Assembly: GCF_004522105.1 (NCBI RefSeq)
Contig: NZ_SPUJ01000007.1
Location: forward strand, 124,001 to 188,000
Direction of reading: 5' to 3'
Length of the DNA stretch: 64,000 nt
Origin: Nocardioides sp. 1609
GTDB lineage: Bacteria; Actinomycetota; Actinomycetes; Propionibacteriales; Nocardioidaceae
The notes under the pieces are model-generated. The model did no database searches and was not told the origin of the DNA. It saw only the letters and a list, made by a program, of their open reading frames with translations. Position 1 is the stretch's first letter; every line of letters starts with the position of its first letter. Shown one piece after another: positions 8,782 through 17,049 of the stretch. The translations under genes and the position numbers were made by a program.

Positions 8782-10254
8782 TCAGGGCGCCCAGCGGGCG
8801 TCGGGCTCGAGCAGCCGCGACGGGCGGAACCCCGGCCAGGTCGCGATCGTGCGCGCCGGGTCGAGCAGGTAGTCGAGGTCGGCCTGCCAGGTGTGGCCGG
8901 TCGCGTTGCGGCGCAGGACGTAGCCCAGGCCGTGGGTGCGGTACGTCGCCGCCCCCATCGCGTCGAGGGCGTCGATGAGCTGGGCGTCGACCCACTGGCG
9001 CACCGGCCGGAACCCGCCGGCGTCGCGCAGCGCCATCCGGTCGACCAGCATCGTCCCCCCGGCGACGAACGAGGTGTAGACCTCGACCGGGTGGCCGCGC
9101 TTCGCGGTGAGGTCGGCCTCGGCGAGGTAGTGCAGCTCGGCCGGCATCCCGACCATCTCGGCGCCCGACCACGCGCGGGCGCGCAGCAGGTCGGCGACGA
9201 CGTCGGGGGCGTACCAGTCGTCGTCGTCCATCTTGAGGACGACGTCGCCCCGGGCCGCACGGGACGCCGCGTGCAGCACGTCGCCGAACAGCGTGGTCGC
9301 GGGCTGGGGCAGCACCTGCACGGTGGTGCCCGGACCCACGGCGTCCTGCACGCGCGCGGCCGGGACGTCGAACCCGTGCGGGGCCAGCACCAGCTCGAGG
9401 GACCCGACCCCGCGCTGACGGGCGACCTGCGCGAGCGCGAAGTCGAGCATGTCGGCGCGCCGCGTGGCGAGCAGGATGCTGACGCTCGGGTGCGCCGGAG
9501 CGCCACCCGATCGCCGGGCCAGGGTGGAGAAGCGGTCGAAGGCCGCCCGGCGCAGCAGCACGCTGTGCTCCTCGCGGGCCGTGACGTCGGCGAGGTCGAC
9601 CGGAGCGGTGATCGCGTCGCGGAGCGCTGCTCCGAGCTCGTCCGGGGCGCTGCTCGCGACGACCGGGACGCCGGCCAGGGCGAGCGCGGCGGCGGCACGG
9701 GTGGCGGCGGCGTCCCAGGTGTGGACGACGACCGCGGCTGCCGGACGCACCGCGGTCACGACGGCGGCCGTCACCTCCCCGAGGCCGGCGACGTCGACGA
9801 CCGGGCCGTCGGCGGCGGGGACGAACCCGGCCGGGTTGAGGACGCGCTCGTCGAACGGGCCGATGCCGCCGGGACCCGCGCCGACGAGGACGCCGCTCGC
9901 GCCGGCCCGGTCGCCCCACACCGCCTGGCGCCCGACCTCGACGACCACCGCGGCCACGTCGACGTCCGCGGCGAAGCGCAGCACGGTCCACCAGGCGCCC
10001 TCGACCCGGCGCGACCCGACGGCCGTGAGCGCCGGCCACTCGGGCCGCCCGACCAGCGCCACGGCACCGTCGCCGCCGTGCAGGCCGATCTCGCGTGCCA
10101 GGACGCCGGCGGGCCAGGCGCCGCCGCGGGGCGCGCCGACCACGGCGACCCGCGCGTGGACGCCGGGCCCGCTGGTCGCGGCGAGCAGGTGGCCGCCGCC
10201 GGGGCGGTCCAGGAAGCGGCGGACCGGCGTCGGCAGCGCGGTCGGCTCAGCCAT
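8782..10254 (-). CDS. Glycosyltransferase family 2-like protein with N-terminal extension
   Basis: A 490-residue protein. The C-terminal half, from about residue 265, is a GT-A domain starting HPSVSILLATRR, with the acidic metal-binding motif KMDDDDW near residue 342. The first 260 residues match no family I recognise. The whole protein is clearly paralogous to the product of 12236-13903: both end with an R-T-H-G-L-G block and a PGFRP segment. Last gene of the operon; its ATG overlaps the preceding stop by 8 nt. It probably transfers a sugar onto a surface glycopolymer at the cytoplasmic face. The donor is unknown. Confidence 0.75.
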   Translation of the reverse strand: MAEPTALPTPVRRFLDRPGGGHLLAATSGPGVHARVAVVGAPRGGAWPAGVLAREIGLHGGDGAVALVGRPEWPALTAVGSRRVEGAWWTVLRFAADVDVAAVVVEVGRQAVWGDRAGASGVLVGAGPGGIGPFDERVLNPAGFVPAADGPVVDVAGLGEVTAAVVTAVRPAAAVVVHTWDAAATRAAAALALAGVPVVASSAPDELGAALRDAITAPVDLADVTAREEHSVLLRRAAFDRFSTLARRSGGAPAHPSVSILLATRRADMLDFALAQVARQRGVGSLELVLAPHGFDVPAARVQDAVGPGTTVQVLPQPATTLFGDVLHAASRAARGDVVLKMDDDDWYAPDVVADLLRARAWSGAEMVGMPAELHYLAEADLTAKRGHPVEVYTSFVAGGTMLVDRMALRDAGGFRPVRQWVDAQLIDALDAMGAATYRTHGLGYVLRRNATGHTWQADLDYLLDPARTIATWPGFRPSRLLEPDARWAP

Positions 10255-11185
10255 CCCGGCGTCCGGGGCGGCCGACCAGGGGCCGCCGGGCCTGCGGCAG
10301 CCAGGTGTCGACCACGTGGTCGACGACGTGGACGCCGGGAGGCGCGACGATCCGGTGCAGGTCGGCGACCTCCGCGCCGCGTCCCTCCCGCAGCGCCGTG
10401 ACGACCTCGCGCTCGCGCTGCTTGCGCCGGACCCGGCGCTGCTCGAGCGCCTCCACCTCCGCCCAGTGGGCGAACTCGTCGGTGTCGAGCCACTTCAGCT
10501 CGACGCACAGGCCCTCGGGGGCGACGATCCGCTCCGAGGTCGCGGGGAACTCGCGGACCTCCCACTCGAAGGCCTTGACGAAGGTGAACTCCGGTCCCAT
10601 CGGGTAGATCCACGGCTCGAGGAAGCGCGACCGGAGGTCGATCCACGCCTCGGTCTCGTCGACGACCGTCAGCGGGTGCCGCGGCACCAGCACGACCGCG
10701 CCGCTGCCCGGCAGCTGCCAGGACAGGTCGCGCAGGACGGAGACGCCCTCGGGGGTGAGCACCATGTCGCCGTCCCACTTCATCGAGTAGCTGGTGCGGA
10801 CGTGGCTGAAGGACCAGTTGTAGAAGTGCGTGAGCGAGTGGACCGAGTCGGGCGGGGTGAACAGGTGGTCGTGCCCGGCGCGGCTGACCTCGAAGGGGTA
10901 CTCGAGCGCGGTGTAGCGATCGCTCGCCCCCGCCTCGGCGGCCACGCGCCGGCCGAGCTCGGCGGTGCCGTCGCCGGACCGGTTGTCGACGAGGACGACG
11001 TGGTCGACGGCCGCGAGCACCGGTGGCAGCACCCACGGCAGGTTGCGAGCCTCGTCGCGGACCCGGAACACGCACGTGAGCCCGGGCGGCGCCGGCCGGG
11101 TGGGGGCGGCGGCGTTCCAGGGCCACCGGACGTCGTAGGTCGGGTCGCCCTCGCGGCACGGGACGTCGGCTCCCGGGGTCGGCAT
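10247..11185 (-). CDS. Glycosyltransferase family 2 protein
   Basis: A 312-residue protein with a clear GT-A start (TCVFRVRDEARNLPWVL, then VVLVDNRSGDGTAEL) and a KWDGDM acidic motif for the metal-nucleotide sugar. A basic helical segment (RRVRRKQRERE) lies near the C terminus. No membrane segments are apparent. Start ATG at 11185 is 13 nt after the sulfotransferase-like stop. It lies between a sulfotransferase-like gene and a second glycosyltransferase-like gene, so it probably builds the same polymer or glycoconjugate. Acceptor and donor are not readable. Confidence 0.78.
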   Translation of the reverse strand: MPTPGADVPCREGDPTYDVRWPWNAAAPTRPAPPGLTCVFRVRDEARNLPWVLPPVLAAVDHVVLVDNRSGDGTAELGRRVAAEAGASDRYTALEYPFEVSRAGHDHLFTPPDSVHSLTHFYNWSFSHVRTSYSMKWDGDMVLTPEGVSVLRDLSWQLPGSGAVVLVPRHPLTVVDETEAWIDLRSRFLEPWIYPMGPEFTFVKAFEWEVREFPATSERIVAPEGLCVELKWLDTDEFAHWAEVEALEQRRVRRKQREREVVTALREGRGAEVADLHRIVAPPGVHVVDHVVDTWLPQARRPLVGRPGRRDG

Positions 11186-11198
11186 CGTCGACCGGCCC

Positions 11199-12230
11199 TC
11201 AGTCGCTGCCCGGTCGGTCGAGCACCCGTCGCAGCCGGCGCCGCAGCCCGGCCGGGACGGCGGCCCGCACGCTGTGCGGCACCCGGTCGGCACCGCGCTC
11301 CACCACGGCGCGCTCGGGCGTCGGCAGGGTGACGAGCCCGGCGCGGTGAGCGGCCCGGCTGCTCGACCGCGCCAGCGCGGCCGCCTGGTCGTACGTCGTG
11401 GTGTAGTCGGCGCGCACGCCGTCGAGCCGGGCGAGCACACGGGCGTCGTCCGGGGTCTCGACGAGCTCGCCGAGGGCGTCCCACGTGCGGTCGGCGAGGT
11501 CGCGGAGCCCGGCGGGGAGGTCGACGTCGTCCCAGGCGCGGCCGGCGGTGGGGACGTCGCCCCGGAGGTAGGTGTGCACGGCGCGGATGTCGTTGGCCCC
11601 GGCCTCCTGGACGGCGCGCAGGCCGAGTGCGGTGCCGAGCCCGGCCACGGGCACGGTCCAGTCGGCGAGGAGGTCGTCGTGGCGGACGAAGCCGCGCGCG
11701 GAGCCCCGCGTCGCCCGCTCGGCGTGGAGCTGGGCGTTGACCCAGCCGGCCACCACCGGGACGTCGTCGGCGTCGTGGTCGGCGCCGCCCACCGGCGCGA
11801 CGCTCGCCGCCGGGTGGCGCAGCACCGTGACGCAGGACAGGTCGGCGTCGCAGCGCAGCGCCGCCGAGCGCCAGACGCCGAGGAACCAGGCGAGCCGGGG
11901 ATCGCGGAGGACGAGCTCGGGGCCGTCGGCGACGAAGCGCTCCTCCAGCCACCGGTGCACCCGGACGCGCAGGGGCTCGAGGTGGGCCAGCCTGCCGGTG
12001 TCGAACCAGGCCGACGGGCGGGCGTCGTCGGCGTCGACGTTGCACCGTTGGAGCAGCTCGTCGTGCAGGTCGGCCACCCAGCGCGGCACCTCGCCGGGAG
12101 CAGCGGGGTCGGCACCCCGCTGCGGCACGCGCATCCCGAGGGTGCGCAGCGTCCCCGCGAGCGCGTCGCCGCCGCTGCCCTCCGCGCCGAGCACGAGCAC
12201 CAGGCGTCGTCGGGTCGGCTGGTCGTCCAC
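11199..12230 (-). CDS. Sulfotransferase-like P-loop protein
   Basis: A 343-residue protein beginning with a beta strand and P-loop, LVLVLGAEGSGGDALAGTL, the 5'-phosphosulfate loop pattern of PAPS sulfotransferases. Downstream, VLRHPAASV fits the 3'-phosphate-binding RxP(x)nS block. These support sulfate transfer from PAPS onto a carbohydrate, but no catalytic residue could be assigned with certainty. The last 100 residues are helical and Arg-rich. It is sandwiched between glycosyltransferase-like genes (5 nt after one, 13 nt before the next), which suggests a sulfated glycan. Alternative: a degenerate sulfotransferase fold without activity. Confidence 0.65.
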   Translation of the reverse strand: MDDQPTRRRLVLVLGAEGSGGDALAGTLRTLGMRVPQRGADPAAPGEVPRWVADLHDELLQRCNVDADDARPSAWFDTGRLAHLEPLRVRVHRWLEERFVADGPELVLRDPRLAWFLGVWRSAALRCDADLSCVTVLRHPAASVAPVGGADHDADDVPVVAGWVNAQLHAERATRGSARGFVRHDDLLADWTVPVAGLGTALGLRAVQEAGANDIRAVHTYLRGDVPTAGRAWDDVDLPAGLRDLADRTWDALGELVETPDDARVLARLDGVRADYTTTYDQAAALARSSSRAAHRAGLVTLPTPERAVVERGADRVPHSVRAAVPAGLRRRLRRVLDRPGSD

Positions 12231-12235
12231 GGCGC

Positions 12236-13903
12236 TCAGGGTAGGCCATCGACCGGGCGTGGCCCGCCCGGTGTCGACGGCACCTCGAGCAGGGAGCCGG
12301 GCCGGAACCCGGGGCGGGACGATTCCGCCGCGAGCGTCGGGAGCGCGCCGTCGTGACGGCGCACGTGGCCCAGGCCGTGGGTCCGGTAGACGGTGCCGCC
12401 GGCGCGTCGGACGGCGTCGACCGGGTCGGCCCCGGGACCCCCGCCGGGGCGACGGCGCAGCAGCCTGCGGTCGAGCAGGTAGGTCGGACCGACCCGTCCG
12501 GCGTCCGCGCCGAGGTAGGTCTCGGTCGCCGTCGGACGGCGCCAGGTGACGTCGTCGGACGGGGAGTGACAGGTCTCGGCGGGGGCGGCGACCACGGTGG
12601 CGCTGCTGTAGCGGCGGGCGAGCAGGAGGTCGGTGACGACGTCCGGGCCGTACCAGTCGTGGCCGTCCAGCACGAGGACGACGTCGCCGGACGCCCGCGC
12701 CGCGGCCTCGAGCACCATGCCCGGCAGCCCCGAGCCGGGCGAGGTGTCGGCGGTCGCGGTCACGACGGTGTGGGCCAGGACGGCCCCGGGGCCACCCAGG
12801 GCGTCCCGCACCCGGTCGGCGTCGGGGGTGAAGCCGTGCGTCACCAGCACCAGCTCGACGTCGTGCCCGCGCTGCCGGGTCACCTGGGCGAGGGCATGGG
12901 TGAGCAGCTCCGGACGGCGCACCGGCAGCAGCACGCTCACCGACGGCTCCCCCGCCCCGCGGACGCCGGCGCGCCCGGCGAGCGCGGCGCGGCGTCCGGC
13001 CGCGGAGTGCCGGGTGAGCGCGCCCCGCCGCAGCCGCACCGACACCTCCTCACGGCCGAGCGGGTCGTCGAGGTCCGCCACCCGCTCCTCGGGCACCCCG
13101 TCGGGGACGCCGACGACCGGGATGCCGCACATCAGCAGGCCGGCGGCCAGACGCGGGTCGTGACCGGGTGCGGGCCGGACCCCCTGGGCGTCTCGGAGGA
13201 TGTCGACGAGGCCGGGACCGAGCACGCTCGTGGCCGGCAGGTCGACCACGGCTCGGGTCCACCGCCTCCGGAAGCCCGTCGGTCGGTAGACCGCCTCGTC
13301 CAGCGGTTCCGGGGCCTCGACGGCCCGGAGCACCACCGGACGCCGCCCGGTCGCCTCGGCGACCACCGGCGGCTCGGGCGGGTCGACGACGACGTCGGGC
13401 GGGTGCCTCGCCGCGGGGTCGACGTACGACGTGCCGGGCGGCAGCGCGCGCACGCCCAGGTGGCCGTCGTCGGCGCGGGGGCCGTCGAGGGCACCCCCCG
13501 CGGCGCGGGCGAGGGCCGCCAGCACCGGCCCCGCGGCGAGCCGGCGGTCGAACTCGAACCGGGCGTGCCCCGGACCTGCCTCCACCGACGTCAGCGGCGG
13601 CCACGACGGGTGGGCCCGCAGCGTCGGCGCGGTCGGGCGCGGGCCGGGATCGGCCACGACGACACCGACCTCGCGGGCCCAGCCGACGCCGTGCGCCCGG
13701 CGGGCCTGGCGCCGCAGGTCGGCGACGTCGGCCACGACCAGGAGCACCGTGCGGAACTGGCCGTCGGGCTTGACCGCGCCGGGCGCCATCCGGGCGACGT
13801 CCCCGTCGGGGAGCACGACGTCGAGGTCGGTGACCACGAGCGCCGGCCGGCGCGCGGCCGCGAGGACCGCGTGGACGGCGTCGACGAGGTGCGGGTCGGG
13901 CAT
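12236..13903 (-). CDS. Glycosyltransferase family 2-like protein with altered acidic motif
   Basis: A 555-residue paralogue of the 8782-10254 product and first gene of the operon. The C-terminal GT-A domain starts PSVSVLLPVRRPELL. The metal-site motif is VLDGHDWYGPD (about residue 414), where the paralogue has MDDDDWYAPD. The change DDDD to DGHD may alter metal binding or mark a regulatory copy. The N-terminal 300 residues align loosely with the paralogue (a shared PTGF/PAGF then VVDL/VVDV stretch). A -10 hexamer TACGGT (13910-13915) stands 6 nt before the ATG, giving the operon promoter and a leaderless start. Confidence 0.68.
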   Translation of the reverse strand: MPDPHLVDAVHAVLAAARRPALVVTDLDVVLPDGDVARMAPGAVKPDGQFRTVLLVVADVADLRRQARRAHGVGWAREVGVVVADPGPRPTAPTLRAHPSWPPLTSVEAGPGHARFEFDRRLAAGPVLAALARAAGGALDGPRADDGHLGVRALPPGTSYVDPAARHPPDVVVDPPEPPVVAEATGRRPVVLRAVEAPEPLDEAVYRPTGFRRRWTRAVVDLPATSVLGPGLVDILRDAQGVRPAPGHDPRLAAGLLMCGIPVVGVPDGVPEERVADLDDPLGREEVSVRLRRGALTRHSAAGRRAALAGRAGVRGAGEPSVSVLLPVRRPELLTHALAQVTRQRGHDVELVLVTHGFTPDADRVRDALGGPGAVLAHTVVTATADTSPGSGLPGMVLEAAARASGDVVLVLDGHDWYGPDVVTDLLLARRYSSATVVAAPAETCHSPSDDVTWRRPTATETYLGADAGRVGPTYLLDRRLLRRRPGGGPGADPVDAVRRAGGTVYRTHGLGHVRRHDGALPTLAAESSRPGFRPGSLLEVPSTPGGPRPVDGLP

Positions 13904-13999
13904 GGGCCCACCGTAGGGCCCCAGCGGCGACCGGCTCGACCGGACACATGACCGACTCGGTCGGCTGGGCTGCCGGGTCGGCGCGTGGTCCCGCTGGGG

Positions 14000-15376
14000 T
14001 CAGCCGATCGACCGGGGCTGGGCGGCGATCAGGGCGGCGTACCAGTCGAAGGAGCGCTTCGGCGTGCGGACCTGGGTGTCGAAGTCGACGTGCACGAGGC
14101 CGTAGCGCTGGCTCAGGCCCTCGGTCCACTCGAAGGCGTCGAGCAGCGACCACACGTAGTAGCCGCGGACGTCGACGCCCCGGTCGACGGCCTTCGCGAT
14201 CGCCCGCAGGTGCTGGTCCAGGTAGTCGATCCGCGCCTGGTCGTCCACGACGCCGTCGGCGTCCGGCTCGCCGTTGAACGCAGCCCCCGACTCGGTGACC
14301 ACGATCGGCGGCAGGGCGGCGCGGAACCGCGCCCGGAAGGTGATCAGCCACTCGCGCAGGGCGTCCGGGACGATGGTCCAGCCGCGGTCGGTGCGGTCGT
14401 AGCCGAGCAGCTCGTGCACCTCGAACGGCATCGGCGCGTCCTGCGGGGCGGCGGCGATCCGGATCGGGCTGTAGTAGTTGACGCCGTAGAAGTCGAGCGG
14501 CACCCGGATGGCCGCGAGGTCCCCCGGCTGGACGAGCTCCTCGACCAGCGGCTCGAGGTCGGTGGGGTAGCGACCGAGCAGCATGGGCTCGATGAACAGC
14601 CCGTTCCACAGCGAGTCGAAGAGCTTGCTGGCCCCGACGTCGGCGGGGTCCTCCGAGGACGGCCAGATGGGGGCGTGGTTGTTGGCGCAGCCGACGGAGC
14701 GCGCTCCCACCGAGCGCAGCGCCGTCGCGCCGTGGCCGTGCGCGAGCAGCATCTGGTGGCAGACGTGGAGCGCGTCGAAGTGCAGGGCGTAGCCCGGCGC
14801 CTGGGTGCCGAGCCCGTAGCCGAGCATGGCGCCGACGTTGGGCTCGTTGACCGGCACCCACGACTCGACCCGGTCGGCGAGGCGCGCGCCGACCACCGCG
14901 GCGTACTCCGCGAACGCGCGGGCCGTCGCCGGGTTGAGCCAGCCGCCGTCGTCCTCGAGGTGCTGGGGCAGGTCGGACTGGTAGAGCGTCGCCATCGGCG
15001 AGATCCCGGCCTCGAGGAGGCGGTCGACCATCCGGTCGTAGAAGTCGAGGCCGGCCTCGTTGACCGGGCCGCGGCCGGTCGGCATGACGCGCGACCAGGA
15101 GACCGAGAACCGGTACCCGCCGACGCCGAGGCGCTCCAGGAGGCCGACGTCCTCGGGCACGCGGTGGTAGTGGTCGGCCGCGACGTCGCCGGTGCTGCCG
15201 TCGACGATGCGCCCGGCCTGGTGGCTGAAGGTGTCCCAGATGCACGGGCCGCGCCCGTCCTCGGCCGTGGCCCCCTCGACCTGGTAGGCCGACGTCGCGA
15301 CGCCCAGGACGAATCCGGGCGGCAGCGTGGGTGGGGCGTCCGACTCGGGGCGACCACCGGTGTCGGGGGTTGGCAC
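14000..15376 (-). CDS. bglA: Glycoside hydrolase family 1 beta-glucosidase
   Basis: A roughly 458-residue (beta/alpha)8 enzyme, the normal GH1 length. LPPGFVLGVATSAYQVEGA is the GH1 N-terminal signature, VPVNEPN holds the acid/base Glu (about residue 172) and IVVTESGAAF the nucleophile Glu (about residue 361). There is no signal peptide, so it is cytosolic and probably splits imported beta-glucosides. GTG at 15376 or 15382 are the plausible starts; the frame continues further but runs antisense through the pirin gene. The gap to the divergent pirin start is only about 16 nt. No sugar transporter is adjacent. Confidence 0.88.
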   Translation of the reverse strand: MPTPDTGGRPESDAPPTLPPGFVLGVATSAYQVEGATAEDGRGPCIWDTFSHQAGRIVDGSTGDVAADHYHRVPEDVGLLERLGVGGYRFSVSWSRVMPTGRGPVNEAGLDFYDRMVDRLLEAGISPMATLYQSDLPQHLEDDGGWLNPATARAFAEYAAVVGARLADRVESWVPVNEPNVGAMLGYGLGTQAPGYALHFDALHVCHQMLLAHGHGATALRSVGARSVGCANNHAPIWPSSEDPADVGASKLFDSLWNGLFIEPMLLGRYPTDLEPLVEELVQPGDLAAIRVPLDFYGVNYYSPIRIAAAPQDAPMPFEVHELLGYDRTDRGWTIVPDALREWLITFRARFRAALPPIVVTESGAAFNGEPDADGVVDDQARIDYLDQHLRAIAKAVDRGVDVRGYYVWSLLDAFEWTEGLSQRYGLVHVDFDTQVRTPKRSFDWYAALIAAQPRSIG

Positions 15377-15392
15377 GGGCACAATGATGCCC

Positions 15393-16049
15393 GTGAGTGT
15401 GGAGATCCGTCGCGGAACTGGCCGGTCCGTCGAGCGTGAGACGGGTCGCCTGAGCCGGCACTCGTTCTCGTTCGGCTCGACGTACGACCCCGACAACCTG
15501 CGGTTCGGGCCGATGGTGTGTCACGACGACCACCTGCTCGGGCCCGGGCGGGGCTTCGACACCCACCGGCACAGCAACCTGGTGATCGTCTCCTACGTCG
15601 TCAGCGGGGCGCTCCGGCACACCGGCCCGACCGGGTCGGCCGTCGTCGGCGCCGGCCGCTTCGCGGTCCTGCACACCGGTGACGGCACCGACCACAGCGA
15701 GGTCGCCGACGAGGGGCCGACGCGGTTCGTGCAGACCTGGCTGACCGACGACGACGGCCGCGCGGCCGACGCCGCGTCCTACGACGTGCTCGACGGCGTC
15801 GACCGGGCCGACGGCGGTGGCGTCGACCTCCCCGGCGCCCGGCTCACGGTGGTCAGGCTCTCCGACGGGGAGACCGGCACCCTGCCCGCCGCGCCGCTCC
15901 TGCACGTGTACGTCGTCCGCGGCGCGCTGCTCCGCAGCTCGCTCGCCGAGCCGCTGCAGGAGGGCGACGCGTTCCGGTTCACCGACGAGCCGGCCCACGA
16001 GGTCACCGCCGGTGTCGACACCGAGCTGCTCGTGTGGGCCTTCGCGTGA
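15393..16049 (+). CDS. Pirin family protein
   Basis: A 218-residue bicupin of the short (YhhW-like) pirin class. The N-terminal cupin carries GFDTHRHSNLVIVSYV, whose His residues bind the iron or other metal, followed by a TDHSEVAD segment. Bacterial pirins act as quercetin dioxygenases or as metabolic regulators; which applies here is open. The start is ambiguous: GTG 15393 gives the canonical S-V-E-I-R-R opening, while ATG 15384 or 15387 lie just upstream. A CACAAT hexamer (15380-15385) ends 7 nt before GTG 15393. The gene is divergent from GH1 and converges on the lipid-kinase gene. Confidence 0.85.
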   Translation: MSVEIRRGTGRSVERETGRLSRHSFSFGSTYDPDNLRFGPMVCHDDHLLGPGRGFDTHRHSNLVIVSYVVSGALRHTGPTGSAVVGAGRFAVLHTGDGTDHSEVADEGPTRFVQTWLTDDDGRAADAASYDVLDGVDRADGGGVDLPGARLTVVRLSDGETGTLPAAPLLHVYVVRGALLRSSLAEPLQEGDAFRFTDEPAHEVTAGVDTELLVWAFA

Positions 16050-16052
16050 GCC

Positions 16053-16088
16053 GCTGACACCTCGCCGCCCGGTGGCGGACCCGTCAGC
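16053..16088. terminator. Nested hairpin between convergent pirin and lipid-kinase genes
   Basis: Outer arms 16053-16058 and 16083-16088 (6 bp) enclose an inner 5-bp stem with a 4-nt loop (16065-16078). It sits at the junction of two convergent genes and overlaps the end of the minus-strand one. It could act as a bidirectional terminator. The outer stem is short, so confidence is low. Confidence 0.3.
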
Positions 16089-17049
16089 CGATCACGGCCA
16101 GCGCGCCGGGCAGCACCTCGGCCACGGCCGGCGACCCGCTCGGCCCGCCCGGCCCGCCCGACCCGCTCAGCGCGGGCAGCAGCCCGAGCGGCTCGCCGTC
16201 GCCCCCGACCGGGACGCCCGGGCCCGAGGTCGGGTCGGCGGCCAGCTCGATCCGCCGACCGCGGAGCACCGTCACCGCGTCGAGGTGCACGTGGGCGCCG
16301 GAGTACACCTTCGGGAACGAGCGCACCAGGGCCGGGCGCGAGGCCGCCTCGATGACGACGACGTCGAGCAGGCCGTCGTCGAGCACGGCGTCCGGCGCGA
16401 TCCGCATGCCCTTGCCGTAGTAGGCCGAGCCGGCGACGACGACGCAGGCCGCGGCGTACTCGTGGCAGCGTCCGTCGACCGACACGCGGAACCGGGCCGG
16501 TCGGTAGGTCGCCAGGGCGCGGAGCGCGGCGTACGGGTACTGGAGCGTGCGCGGCAGCCGGTGGGCGCGGTCGACGATCTCGCCGGCGCGCGCGTCGACG
16601 CCGGCGTAGACCGAGCCCGCCACGTGGCGCACCGGGCCACCGGGCGGCGTCCAGGCGATCAGGTCGACGTGCCGGACGTCGCCGTCGAGCAGCCGGCGGG
16701 CCTGACCCTCGGCGTCGTCGGGGAGCCCCAGCATCCGGGCGAAGTCGTTGCCGCGTCCGGCCGGCAGCACGCCGAGGGTGCCGCCCGCGGTCGCGACGGC
16801 ACCGGCCACGGACGACAGCATCCCGTCGCCGCCGACCGACACCACGACGTCGCCGCGCGCGACGGCGGCGTCGACGAGCGCGGTCATCGCCCTGGGACCC
16901 GGCGAGTAGGTGACGTCGACGGTCGCGCCGGCGTCGCGGAGCAGGCGGGCCACCGGGACCACCGCGCCGGGTGCCGCGCCGCCGCCGGAGGCGGGGTTGA
17001 CGAGGAACGTGAACGAGCGGGTCACCGGGTCGCCCGGGGTGCTCGTCAC
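16084..17049 (-). CDS. Diacylglycerol kinase family lipid kinase
   Basis: A 321-residue soluble lipid kinase of the DgkB/YegS/BmrU type. LVNPASGGG is the N-terminal nucleotide loop, VVSVGGDGMLSSV the catalytic glycine-rich block and LGVLPAGRGNDFARMLGLP the second conserved motif. It should phosphorylate diacylglycerol or a related lipid at the membrane. The start is GTG at 17049, overlapping the upstream TGA (GTGA), so translation is coupled to the alkyl-DHAP-synthase-like gene. The same pair, DAG kinase next to a flavoprotein, occurs as Rv2252-Rv2251 in M. tuberculosis, where Rv2252 has been linked to phosphatidylinositol-mannoside synthesis. Confidence 0.88.
   Translation of the reverse strand: MTSTPGDPVTRSFTFLVNPASGGGAAPGAVVPVARLLRDAGATVDVTYSPGPRAMTALVDAAVARGDVVVSVGGDGMLSSVAGAVATAGGTLGVLPAGRGNDFARMLGLPDDAEGQARRLLDGDVRHVDLIAWTPPGGPVRHVAGSVYAGVDARAGEIVDRAHRLPRTLQYPYAALRALATYRPARFRVSVDGRCHEYAAACVVVAGSAYYGKGMRIAPDAVLDDGLLDVVVIEAASRPALVRSFPKVYSGAHVHLDAVTVLRGRRIELAADPTSGPGVPVGGDGEPLGLLPALSGSGGPGGPSGSPAVAEVLPGALAVIG

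Noticed and set aside
13050..15998. A 982-codon minus-strand open frame across GH1 and glycosyltransferase genes
   Set aside because: No recognisable motifs and an Arg/Pro-rich composition. It overlaps three real genes in other frames.
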